Assembly (NCBI RefSeq): GCF_019654975.1
Contig: NZ_BPEW01000002.1
Coordinates: forward strand, 124,001-188,000
Length of the DNA: 64,000 bases
Direction: 5' to 3'
DNA from: Shewanella sp. c952
GTDB lineage: Bacteria; Pseudomonadota; Gammaproteobacteria; Enterobacterales; Shewanellaceae
In this document: positions 9,519-17,540 of the stretch, one piece after another
Layout: the number at the start of each line of letters is the position of its first letter
How positions within the stretch are numbered: the stretch's first letter is position 1
Made by a program: the position numbers and the translations under genes
The notes under the pieces: generated by a model
The model's database searches: none
Seen by the model: only the letters and a program-made list of their open reading frames with translations
Told to the model about the DNA's origin: nothing

Positions 9519-11462
9519 TTACTTAGCAGGTGATTCGTCCGCATCACTTACATCCGTTTTTTTCTCTTCAGTGTCGTCAGTCTGTTCTTTCTTCTCAGAA
9601 GAAGCACCGTTACTGTCGTTGTCGTCAGACTGCTTGTCTTTCTCCCACTCAGCAGGCATACGCACTTCGCGACGTTCCATTAGGTCATCAATCTGATTTG
9701 AATCAATGGTTTCATACTTCATCAAAGCATCTTTCATTGCATGAAGAATATCCATATTTTCAGTCAGGTACTTTTGAGCCCTGTCGTAGTTAGAGTCAAT
9801 CAGCATCTTAACTTCAGCATCAATAATTCGAGCAGTGTCATCTGACATATGCTGCGACTTACCCATGCTACGACCTAAGAAGACTTCATTTTCATCTTCA
9901 GCGTAAAGTACTGGGCCTAACTTTTCAGAGAAGCCCCACTGAGTCACCATGTTACGCGCAATAGATGTCGCGTACTTAATATCTTGCGACGCACCGGTCG
10001 ATACTTTTTCTGTTCCGTAAATAATCTCTTCAGCTAGACGACCACCATAAGCAACTGAGATCTGGCTTTCAAGTTTACGTCGGCTTTGACTAATCGCATC
10101 GGCTTCAGGAAGGAAGAATGTTACCCCCAGTGCTCGACCGCGTGGAATGATAGTCACCTTATGCACAGGATCGTGCTCAGGCACCAAACAACCAACGATA
10201 GCATGACCCGCTTCGTGGTATGCCGTCATCTCTTTCTCTTCTTCAGACATCACCATAGTGCGGCGCTCAGCACCCATCATGATCTTATCTTTTGCACTTT
10301 CGAACTCTTCCATGCCAACGACACGGCGACTGTTACGAGCAGCAAACAGCGCGGCTTCATTAACAAGGTTAGCCAAATCTGCACCTGAGAAACCTGGAGT
10401 ACCACGGGCAATAACACTTGCCTTAACACCGTCGGCCAAAGGTACTTTGCGCATATGTACTTTAAGAATTTGCTCACGGCCACGAACATCAGGCAAACCA
10501 ACAACAACTTGACGGTCAAAACGACCAGGACGCAATAATGCAGCATCAAGTACGTCAGGACGGTTAGTCGCGGCGATGACAATTACACCTTCGTTACCTT
10601 CAAAGCCATCCATTTCAACCAACATTTGGTTCAATGTTTGCTCACGCTCATCATGACCACCACCCACGCCGGCGCCACGCTGGCGACCTACCGCATCGAT
10701 TTCATCAATGAAGATAATACAAGGAGCTGACTTTTTAGCTTGCTCGAACATGTCACGTACACGAGATGCACCAACACCAACAAACATTTCAACAAAGTCA
10801 GAACCTGAAATAGTAAAGAAAGGCACTTTCGCTTCACCGGCAATGGCTTTAGCAATTAGCGTCTTACCAGTACCTGGAGGACCTACTAACAAAACACCTG
10901 TAGGAATTCGGCCACCCAACTTTTGGAAACGTGTTGGCTCTTTCAGGTAATCAACCAACTCTTTAACGTCTTCTTTCGCTTCGTCACAACCAGCGACATC
11001 AGCAAAAGTCGTTTTAATTTGGTCTTCACTCATCAGTTTGGCTTTACTCTTACCAAATGACATAGCGCCTTTGCCACCACCGCCTTGCATTTGACGCATG
11101 AAGAATATCCACACACCAATAAGGAGTAGCATTGGGAACCAAGAGATAAAGATTTGGGTCAAGAAACCCGATTCTTCCGCTTCTTGGCCTTTCATCATGA
11201 TGCCTTTACGGTCAAGATCATTGATTAGATCTAGATCCGGCATCGGCATAATGGTGACAAACTTCTCACCGGTACGCTTAGTCCCTTCAATGGTACGTTG
11301 ATCGCTTTTCACTTCAACAGTACTAACCTGTCCAGCTTTTACGTCATCCAAAAAGGTAGAATAATCCATCTTCTGCTTATTTGAAGAAGAGGGGGAATAG
11401 CCCTGAAAAACTGACATCAATACAACAGCGATGACAACCCAGAGAATTAAATTTTTAGCCAT
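9519..11462 (-). CDS. ftsH: ATP-dependent membrane zinc metalloprotease FtsH
   Basis: FtsH degrades misassembled membrane proteins and regulators such as sigma32 and LpxC. The 647-residue protein has an N-terminal membrane helix ([19 protein letters not shown]), a periplasmic domain, a second helix ([18 protein letters not shown]), Walker A GPPGTGKT, Walker [10 protein letters not shown], the second region of homology and the zinc site HEAGH. The C-terminal 35 or so residues are Asp/Ser/Lys-rich. ATG at 11462 matches the E. coli N-terminus; an upstream in-frame start would add three residues. It follows rlmE by about 70 bp, the conserved order. Confidence 0.97.
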   Translation of the reverse strand: MAKNLILWVVIAVVLMSVFQGYSPSSSNKQKMDYSTFLDDVKAGQVSTVEVKSDQRTIEGTKRTGEKFVTIMPMPDLDLINDLDRKGIMMKGQEAEESGFLTQIFISWFPMLLLIGVWIFFMRQMQGGGGKGAMSFGKSKAKLMSEDQIKTTFADVAGCDEAKEDVKELVDYLKEPTRFQKLGGRIPTGVLLVGPPGTGKTLIAKAIAGEAKVPFFTISGSDFVEMFVGVGASRVRDMFEQAKKSAPCIIFIDEIDAVGRQRGAGVGGGHDEREQTLNQMLVEMDGFEGNEGVIVIAATNRPDVLDAALLRPGRFDRQVVVGLPDVRGREQILKVHMRKVPLADGVKASVIARGTPGFSGADLANLVNEAALFAARNSRRVVGMEEFESAKDKIMMGAERRTMVMSEEEKEMTAYHEAGHAIVGCLVPEHDPVHKVTIIPRGRALGVTFFLPEADAISQSRRKLESQISVAYGGRLAEEIIYGTEKVSTGASQDIKYATSIARNMVTQWGFSEKLGPVLYAEDENEVFLGRSMGKSQHMSDDTARIIDAEVKMLIDSNYDRAQKYLTENMDILHAMKDALMKYETIDSNQIDDLMERREVRMPAEWEKDKQSDDNDSNGASSEKKEQTDDTEEKKTDVSDADESPAK

Positions 11463-11532
11463 GTCACTCAAATTACTCGACCTCTTTTTAAAGTCTTTCG
11501 AAAACTAATGTTAGAGTACTTACGATAGATTA

Positions 11533-12162
11533 CTATAACTTGTACCCAGTCGCCACAAGATAGACTTCACGCGATCGTGGTCGCGAAGAATCTGGCTTAC
11601 GTGTTTTAACCGTTTTAAATGCTTCTTTTACTGCTTTCATGTATTCGTCAAAGCCCTCCCCCTGAAAGACCTTAACAGCAAAACAGCCATTAGGTGCCAA
11701 AACTTGATGACACATGTCTAATGCAAGTTCTACCAAATACATAGCGCGAGGTTGGTCTACCCCACCTGTACCACTCATGTTTGGTGCCATATCAGATAAC
11801 ACAACATCCACTTTCGCATCACCGACTCGGGTCAGCAGCGCATCAAGTACTTTTTCCTCGCGAAAATCCCCTTGCAAAAAATCTACGCCGACAATGGGAT
11901 CCATAGGTAAAATGTCACATGCGATAACTTTACCTTTGTCTCCAGCAAGTTTAACGGCCACTTGTGACCAACCGCCGGGTGCGGCGCCTAAATCAACAAC
12001 CGTCATCCCCGGACGAATAAGTTTATCTTTCTCTTGGATCTCTTCTATCTTAAAGGCCGCTCTAGACCTAAAACCGCGCTTTTGCGCAAGTTTGACATAG
12101 TGATCATCGAAATGTTCTTGCATCCAGCGAGATGAACTAGCTGTTCGTTTTTTACCTGACAT
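11533..12162 (-). CDS. rlmE: 23S rRNA (U2552-2'-O)-methyltransferase RlmE
   Basis: RlmE (FtsJ, RrmJ) methylates the ribose of U2552 in the 23S A-loop and helps 50S assembly. The 209-residue protein opens with a basic N-terminus ([39 protein letters not shown]) carrying the catalytic Lys, and has the SAM motif [13 protein letters not shown], the catalytic Asp in [11 protein letters not shown] and the Lys/Glu pair in the C-terminal part ([15 protein letters not shown]). It begins the rlmE-ftsH run and is divergent from yhbY, as in E. coli. Confidence 0.97.
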   Translation of the reverse strand: MSGKKRTASSSRWMQEHFDDHYVKLAQKRGFRSRAAFKIEEIQEKDKLIRPGMTVVDLGAAPGGWSQVAVKLAGDKGKVIACDILPMDPIVGVDFLQGDFREEKVLDALLTRVGDAKVDVVLSDMAPNMSGTGGVDQPRAMYLVELALDMCHQVLAPNGCFAVKVFQGEGFDEYMKAVKEAFKTVKTRKPDSSRPRSREVYLVATGYKL

Positions 12163-12253
12163 TTAAAATCCGCAACAATTGAGAGTTACACAAAGCATAT
12201 ATAAGGGTAGAATAGCGGCTTTTCAACAGTAACTCAGCATAAAGTTGGTATAA

Positions 12254-12553
12254 ATGAACTTAACAACCAAACAAAAACAGCACTTAAAGGGTTTAGCGCA
12301 CAGTTTAAAGCCTGTAGTGATGCTTGGTGGCAACGGCCTGACTGAAGGTGTACTGGCTGAAATTGATAGTGCACTCTCTCATCATGAATTGATTAAAGTG
12401 AAAATAGCCTCTGGTGACAGAGAGCTTAAAAATGCAATCGTCGACGCCATCGTACGTGAAACTCAAGCTGTTCAAGTACAGCTTATTGGTCACGTCTTAG
12501 TACTGTTCCGTCAGTCTGAAGAAATGAAAATTGCTGTGCCTAAGGCAAAGTAG
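12254..12553 (+). CDS. yhbY: CRM-domain RNA-binding protein YhbY
   Basis: YhbY is a single-domain CRM protein that associates with pre-50S particles. The 99-residue product has the family core LTTKQKQHLKGLAHSLKPVVMLGGNGLTEGVLAEIDSAL in an IF3-C-like fold, including the GGNGLT loop thought to contact RNA. It is divergently transcribed from rlmE with a short shared promoter region (12163-12253). A strong terminator follows at 12604. Confidence 0.95.
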   Translation: MNLTTKQKQHLKGLAHSLKPVVMLGGNGLTEGVLAEIDSALSHHELIKVKIASGDRELKNAIVDAIVRETQAVQVQLIGHVLVLFRQSEEMKIAVPKAK

Positions 12554-12603
12554 TTAGCAAAAGCCTCTTTTATCCACGAAAGAAGTTTTAGCAAGATAGA
12601 TAA

Positions 12604-12638
12604 AAAGAGCCGCTGATTATTCAGCGGCTCTTTTTTAT
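12604..12638 (+). terminator. Rho-independent terminator of yhbY
   Basis: AAGAGCCGCTGA, loop, TCAGCGGCTCTT followed by TTTTATTG: a stem of about 12 bp with a T tract on the plus strand. Confidence 0.9.
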
Positions 12639-12642
12639 TGTC

Positions 12643-12969
12643 TATACCCGTACTACCTGAAGATGCTCGTTTCAGAGGCATTGTGCCAGTTCAATTCTAG
12701 GCGCATTGACGTAGAAATGGTTATTCCCTTTTAAGTAAGTGCAACAACGAAGTGGGCTGGCACAAAGCCTTCTGCGATGGGCGCTTCTTATATAAAAAGC
12801 ATGGACTTTACTCTGTGTTATTGACTTTACTAAGGGAACGACCATTAATCGCAATCAATGCCTCGCCTACATGGATGTAGGTGCTTAGGTTCAGCATGGA
12901 GCAAAGAACCTGTGATTAAAGCCCATTAAATTCCCACTGAATCCTGCATCTTCAAGTAGAACGGGTATA
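12643..12969. mobile_element. MITE-like element with imperfect terminal inverted repeats
   Basis: The left end reads TATACCCGTACTACCTGAAG and the right end, reverse-complemented, reads TATACCCGTTCTACTTGAAG, continuing into GATGC on both sides. Two substitutions separate the 25-base ends, and the interior of about 280 bp has no convincing gene. It lies between the yhbY terminator and the 3' end of secF, ending 3 bp before the secF stop. The size, TA at both tips and lack of coding match a non-autonomous miniature element; I cannot name the parent transposon. Confidence 0.6.
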
Positions 12970-12972
12970 AAA

Positions 12973-13881
12973 CTATGGCGTATCGCTTATTGGTTTCACC
13001 TCATAGTGCTCAGCTTTTACGTTCAAAAATTCAGGCAAGCAGGTTCCTATTGAAATCGAAGATAGAGTACCAATCAAAATGCCTAAGAACATCGCAATAG
13101 AGAACCCCTCCAGTGGCGTGCCTCCCATAAACCACAACGCAGCGACAGTAATCAGAGTTGTACCACTCGTCACCATGGTTCGAGAAAAGGTTGCTTTTAC
13201 CGCACTGCTACAGATTTCATCAATTGCCATCTTAGGTTTGGCGATTAACACCTCTCTAATTCTATCGGCAATCACTATCGAGTCATTGAGCGAATAACCT
13301 AAAATGGCCAGCACTGCCGCCAAAATCGTTAAGTTAAACTCCATTTGCGTCAAAGAGAAAACAGCCAATACAAATACAACATCATGAAACAAGGCTAATA
13401 GTGCACCACTGGCCAGTCGCCATTCAAAGCGAAAACTCAAATATACCAATATACACAGCATAGCCACTAGCAAAGCTAAACCGCCCTGCTCTGCTAGCTC
13501 TTGGCCGATTTGTGGCCCCACAATACTTGAGTTAAGAACTTCAACTTTTTCTGTTAGTGGTGCAAAAACACTGGCAATATTGGTGCTAGATTCAGCATCG
13601 ACTTGGCTGTACCTCAGCACCCAACGTCCAGCTTCTCCTGCAGAAATGACACTCACCTCTTGTTCTGAGTGCGCAGCCAATAGTTGGCTTATCTGCGCTG
13701 CTTGAATATTTGCATCAACTTTAACTTCGGTAACCACTCCGCCAGTGAAATCTAAGCCCCAGTTAAAATCGTGGCTGAAGATAATACCGATAGATGAAAT
13801 CATAATGATCAATGACAGTACACTCGAAAGGTAACGGGCTTTGCTTAGTTTGCTTAGTTTGCTTAAGTTAGATAATTTCAT
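12973..13881 (-). CDS. secF: Protein-export membrane protein SecF (second, yajC-free copy)
   Basis: SecF partners SecD to use the proton or sodium gradient to pull preproteins out of SecYEG. The 302-residue product has six predicted membrane helices, the periplasmic P4-type region after FSHDFNWGLDFTGGVVTEVKV, and the TM core ILGYSLNDSIVIADRIREV. The N-terminus contains LSNLSKLSKLSK, encoded by a 9-bp tandem repeat. There is 1 bp between the secD stop and this start. No yajC or tgt is adjacent, so I infer this is the paralogous SecDF2 set, with the standard copy elsewhere. Confidence 0.93.
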   Translation of the reverse strand: MKLSNLSKLSKLSKARYLSSVLSLIIMISSIGIIFSHDFNWGLDFTGGVVTEVKVDANIQAAQISQLLAAHSEQEVSVISAGEAGRWVLRYSQVDAESSTNIASVFAPLTEKVEVLNSSIVGPQIGQELAEQGGLALLVAMLCILVYLSFRFEWRLASGALLALFHDVVFVLAVFSLTQMEFNLTILAAVLAILGYSLNDSIVIADRIREVLIAKPKMAIDEICSSAVKATFSRTMVTSGTTLITVAALWFMGGTPLEGFSIAMFLGILIGTLSSISIGTCLPEFLNVKAEHYEVKPISDTP

Positions 13882-13882
13882 A

Positions 13883-15697
13883 TTACACCTTCACATCACG
13901 TCTAAAGTCACGTCCATATACCCAGTTAACCAATGCTCTAGAAGCAAAAATACCGGTAAACATACTGGTTAGCAGACCAAGTCCTAAGGTCAAGGCAAAG
14001 CCTTGGATCGGACCGTTACCAATCGAATACAACACAACTGCGGTTATCATAGTGGTAATATTGGCGTCGATAATGGTCGAGAATGCGCTATCAAAACCTC
14101 GGTCAATCGCGTGTGCAAAGCTCCTTCCCTCACGTAGTTTGTCCTTAATCCTTTCAAAGATGAGTACATTTGTATCAACTGCCATGCCCACTGTTAGTAC
14201 CAGGCCAGCAATTCCAGGTAAGGTTAAAACCGCTCCAGGGATTAATGCCAGTAGGCCAAATAACAGCACCATATTTGATAGAAGCGCCACATTAGCTATC
14301 CAGCCTAAACGGCGATACCAAAGCCCCATAAACAGCAATGTGAACGCCATACCTAAAGCTAAAGCAGCAAAGCCATTGGTTATGTTTTCTTCACCTAAAC
14401 TTGGCCCGATGGTGCGCTCCTCTACAATTGTCACAGGTGCAGTCATTGAACCTGCCCTTAATAAAAGTGCTAACTGCTGTGCGCTCGCATAATCTCCGGC
14501 GCCAGTGATACTAAAACGATCCCCTAACTGTGAGCGAATCGTTGCCACGCTTATCACTTCAGTCGTCTGGTTAATCTTACCTTGCTCATCTCGGCTATAT
14601 TCGCTGTACGATGTCGCCATTGGCTTGCCGATATTGGTGCGAGAGAAGTCTGACATCTTTCTGCCGCCATCACGATCAAGGTGAATCACCACTTCTGGCA
14701 AGCCCATTTCACCTAATTGAGCCCTAGCATCAACAATATGCTCACCGCCAAGTACTGCACGCCGTGCAACAGAGACTGGTTGTCCTTGCTCATCGTTGAG
14801 TGTTTTTGAGTTAACTGAGTTTGACTGCATCACCTGATAAAAAGCTAAACTGGCTGTAGCACCAATCACCGATTTGGCCTCGGCAGGATCTTGTACGCCC
14901 GGCAGTTCAATTCTGATCCGATGCTCTCCTTGACGCTGAACCACAGCTTCGGTGATCCCCAACTGCTCAATACGGCTGCGCATAATCTGCAGGTTCTGTT
15001 TCACGGTGAGATCTTGAATATTATTTTTTTCAGCAGCGGAGAGCACAACACTCAGTGAATTCGCACCATTACTACTCAATTGCCAATTCGGATATTTTTG
15101 GCTGATGAACGTCCTCAGTGCTTGTCGATGGTTTGAGTTCGATGTAGTGATTTGCACCCTATCACCGACCTGCTGTTGCACAGTGACGCCAGTTAGAGAC
15201 TCATCTCTGACGAATTGGCGAACAGACTCCACAAAGGTGTTGTAGTGCAATTTGTAAACCGGCTCGATTTCAACATCCAATAAGAACTGTACGCCGCCAC
15301 GGAGATCTAGCCCTAACTTTATCGGTGAAAATCCTAAGGACAGCATCCAATTTGGGGCTGAAGGGGCTAATATAAGCGTCAGCTCAGATGGATCTTGTAC
15401 CTGCTTTGCAAGTAACGACTTCAACTGTGCTTGCTGGGAATTATCTCCAAGCACAACTAGAGTTTCTCCGTGTGACTGGTCAATCCTTTTTACGTCAATA
15501 CCTGAAGATATTAAGCGTTGCTGCAGCGCCAACGGTTCTACCTCAAGACCGGCATTCTTGCCCACATGGATAGCGGAATCTTCGCCATAAAAGGTTGGTA
15601 GTGCGCTGAAAAACATAATGGTGATAGTGACCACTAACAGCACGTATTTCCATGCACTGTAATGGTTTAAAATTGTTGCTTTATTTTGTTTACTCAT
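13883..15697 (-). CDS. secD: Protein-export membrane protein SecD (second copy)
   Basis: SecD is the larger subunit of the SecDF export motor. With ATG at 15697 (MSKQNKATILNHYSAWKYVLLV) the protein has 604 residues: helix 1, the large periplasmic P1 domain (LGLDLRGGVQFLLDV, then the RIEQLGITEAVVQRQG region) and five C-terminal helices with VGMAVDTNVLIFERIKDKLREG, the conserved charged segment of the motor. The longer in-frame reading upstream is unlikely. AAGAG lies 9-10 nt before the ATG but could be masked by an upstream TTGCTCTT. Upstream lies a VemP-like gene, suggesting expression is induced when export or the ion gradient fails. Confidence 0.93.
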   Translation of the reverse strand: MSKQNKATILNHYSAWKYVLLVVTITIMFFSALPTFYGEDSAIHVGKNAGLEVEPLALQQRLISSGIDVKRIDQSHGETLVVLGDNSQQAQLKSLLAKQVQDPSELTLILAPSAPNWMLSLGFSPIKLGLDLRGGVQFLLDVEIEPVYKLHYNTFVESVRQFVRDESLTGVTVQQQVGDRVQITTSNSNHRQALRTFISQKYPNWQLSSNGANSLSVVLSAAEKNNIQDLTVKQNLQIMRSRIEQLGITEAVVQRQGEHRIRIELPGVQDPAEAKSVIGATASLAFYQVMQSNSVNSKTLNDEQGQPVSVARRAVLGGEHIVDARAQLGEMGLPEVVIHLDRDGGRKMSDFSRTNIGKPMATSYSEYSRDEQGKINQTTEVISVATIRSQLGDRFSITGAGDYASAQQLALLLRAGSMTAPVTIVEERTIGPSLGEENITNGFAALALGMAFTLLFMGLWYRRLGWIANVALLSNMVLLFGLLALIPGAVLTLPGIAGLVLTVGMAVDTNVLIFERIKDKLREGRSFAHAIDRGFDSAFSTIIDANITTMITAVVLYSIGNGPIQGFALTLGLGLLTSMFTGIFASRALVNWVYGRDFRRDVKV

Positions 15698-16005
15698 ACT
15701 GTTTTGCTCTTTGTATTCACTAAAAACGCGAAAACGAACTGCAGCATCCACTCAGAATGTTATTAATACATTGAGTTCAATGAAGGGATGTTGCAGTAAC
15801 AACTATCAAGAGCAACTCTTCGCCATTAATGACTCAATCGAGTCATGTATAAAAGCAGTAAAGCGTCACAACAGATTCAAAGGCACTTGATTCAATGCAT
15901 AAGCTTGAAAGTACAAGTACGAGCTAATATTTGAAACTACGGTTTCTGACATTAACGATGAACTGTTCTTGATAGAGAAGCCTGAAACGGCTTATTGGTT
16001 GTTAG
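15698..16005 (-). promoter_or_regulatory. vemP-like/secD leader with possible anti-Shine-Dalgarno switch
   Basis: This 308-nt untranslated stretch holds mutually exclusive pairings seen by eye. TTGCTCTT (15815-15808) is the exact complement of AAGAGCAA (15711-15704), which contains the secD ribosome binding site. Overlapping it, TCTTGATAG (15811-15803) is the exact complement of CTATCAAGA (15975-15967), 31-39 nt after the upstream stop codon. Local hairpins also exist: ATGACTC-GATT-GAGTCAT (15846-15829) and AAGCC-GTTTCA-GGCTT shortly after the stop. This layout fits translation-coupled control of secD. No folding calculation was done. Confidence 0.5.
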
Positions 16006-16557
16006 CTAGGCGGAACGAGTATGGGATAAACGGTACAAAAGATTAGATTCTTTCCATGCGGAAAGCCTGAAAGAGGAACCACCGACATGCAATTGCCACT
16101 CGACAGCTGGAGTGGAGTCCATGCGGTATCCAACAGTTAAAGACGGCACTGGTGGAGAAATAAACTCAAATGCGAGTTGATAGTCTGGTCGACTGTGCAA
16201 GCGCTCATGTTGCGCAAAACTCATAAAACGTTGAGATACAAGCGGTGCATATTCCGAGTGTGGCGGGAATGAGTGCCCTAGTTCACGATCGTGTAAACCA
16301 GCTTGTATATGTTCTTTTATTGTCGTTTTTTCAGAAGGGTCCAACAAAGTCAGACTCGATGAGTCTTTGATAACCCAAGCCAGAACAGAAGGTAGCGATG
16401 GTTCCACTGCGGCGGCATCGGCAGCAGCGTAAACTTGGGTTGAAGATTGCAATTTATGCTGGGTTTGCTTTTCTACAGGCGCACTTGCTGATATAGGTGA
16501 CATTAAAAGTCCCCCAATAAGCAACAACATGACCCCAACCATCCCAAACAATCGCAC
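16006..16557 (-). CDS. VemP-like secreted export-monitoring peptide upstream of secDF2
   Basis: The product has 183 residues with a clear signal sequence (MRLFGMVGVMLLLIGGLLM, cleavage near SASA) and no enzyme motif. It starts at GTG with AGGGTGG just upstream. The extreme C-terminus reads AWKESNLLYRLSHTRSA, with Trp168 15 residues from the end. In Vibrio alginolyticus the nascent chain of VemP (159 residues) stalls ribosomes near its C-terminus through a segment with a key Trp about 16 residues from its end, and so switches on the downstream secDF2. The shared signal peptide, C-terminal Trp motif and location before secDF make VemP the best call. Homology is recalled, not searched; stalling is inferred. 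Confidence 0.72.
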   Translation of the reverse strand: MRLFGMVGVMLLLIGGLLMSPISASAPVEKQTQHKLQSSTQVYAAADAAAVEPSLPSVLAWVIKDSSSLTLLDPSEKTTIKEHIQAGLHDRELGHSFPPHSEYAPLVSQRFMSFAQHERLHSRPDYQLAFEFISPPVPSLTVGYRMDSTPAVEWQLHVGGSSFRLSAWKESNLLYRLSHTRSA

Positions 16558-16652
16558 TAAACCACCCTACAACTAAATTAACTCAAGCTTATATAAACAC
16601 ACTATGGTGACGACTCAAAGTATTGATTAGTAATTTGTGAGTCTGATTACAA

Positions 16653-16683
16653 ACAAAAAGAAAAGGTCGCGACAAGCGACCTT
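16653..16683 (-). terminator. Rho-independent terminator of greA
   Basis: The minus strand has AAGGTCGC, a 5-nt loop and GCGACCTT, then TTCTTTTTG, 24 bp after the greA stop. Confidence 0.88.
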
Positions 16684-16706
16684 AAACGATTCATCAAATC
16701 TTTAGC

Positions 16707-17183
16707 TTAGATGTATTCTACTTTAGTGATTTCAAAATCACTGGTGCCACCAGGGGTGCTAATAGAAATTTCATCATCCACGCTTTTGCCCACTAAACCA
16801 CGGGCAATCGGTGAACTTACAGAAAGTAAGTTCTCTTTCACGTTGGCTTCATCTTCGCCCACGATGCGGTAAGTCACTTCTTCATCGGTATCGATGTTCA
16901 AAATAGTTACCGTGGTGCCGAAAATAACGCGGCCAGTATTTGGCATTTCCGTTACATCAATAATCTGTGCATGAGATAGCTTACCTTCGATATCACGAAC
17001 GCGTGCTTCACATAGCCCCTGCTCTTCACGAGCAGCATGATATTCAGCATTTTCTTTTAAATCGCCAAGCTCACGTGCTTCGCCAATTGCTTGTGCAATT
17101 TTAGGACGACGATCAAACTTCAAAATTTCTAACTCTTGGCGCAGTCTATCTGCGCCGACAACAGTCATTGGAACCTTACTCAT
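16707..17183 (-). CDS. greA: Transcription elongation factor GreA
   Basis: GreA inserts a coiled coil into the RNA polymerase secondary channel and stimulates cleavage of backtracked RNA. The 158-residue product has the N-terminal coiled coil with the conserved acidic tip ([22 protein letters not shown]) and the C-terminal FKBP-like domain ([30 protein letters not shown], then [10 protein letters not shown]). AAAGGAG is 13 nt before the ATG, longer than usual, but the N-terminus MSKVPMT matches the E. coli MQAIPMT, so I keep this start. It is a monocistronic unit downstream of carAB. Confidence 0.96.
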   Translation of the reverse strand: MSKVPMTVVGADRLRQELEILKFDRRPKIAQAIGEARELGDLKENAEYHAAREEQGLCEARVRDIEGKLSHAQIIDVTEMPNTGRVIFGTTVTILNIDTDEEVTYRIVGEDEANVKENLLSVSSPIARGLVGKSVDDEISISTPGGTSDFEITKVEYI

Positions 17184-17496
17184 AAGCTTCTTTCGTCTCC
17201 TTTAAAACAAAAGCAGCCCTCGCTGACCGGTTAATTTGTCAACGTGGCTATAATCTGTGGAATTGCGCTATTGTAAACGCTGAGGGCAAATGTTGCACCC
17301 TAGGAATATATAGAGCTTACTCAACCTTGAGAGGAGTTACTAGCAAAGTCAGATAAATTTTTATTAACCGAGATTTCCTTCACTAAATTTACTTGATGGC
17401 CTCAACCTGCAGCGCTTAAGATTACGCTTCTCGCTTGCACTAACTCAGCGTTATTTTTTGACACTTTATTGTTGGCTTAAACCGATGAATACTCAA
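17184..17496. other. Intergenic stretch between greA and carB
   Basis: No gene is visible. It should hold the greA promoter on the minus strand: GATTATAG around 17250 is a plausible -10 region with TTTACA upstream, but I cannot fix it. The rest has no repeat or hairpin I recognise. Confidence 0.4.
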
Positions 17497-17528
17497 TAAA
17501 AAAGGCCGCAACAATGCGGCCTTTTTAA
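17497..17528 (-). terminator. Rho-independent terminator of carAB
   Basis: The minus strand has AAAAGGCCGCA, a short loop and TGCGGCCTTTTTTATT, just after the carB stop. The stem is about 10 bp and GC-rich. Confidence 0.92.
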
Positions 17529-17540
17529 TATCAGTATAAT

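Noticed and set aside
14052..14492. 146-codon plus-strand frame opposite secD
   Set aside because: Antisense shadow of membrane-helix codons of secD; no initiation site or homology.
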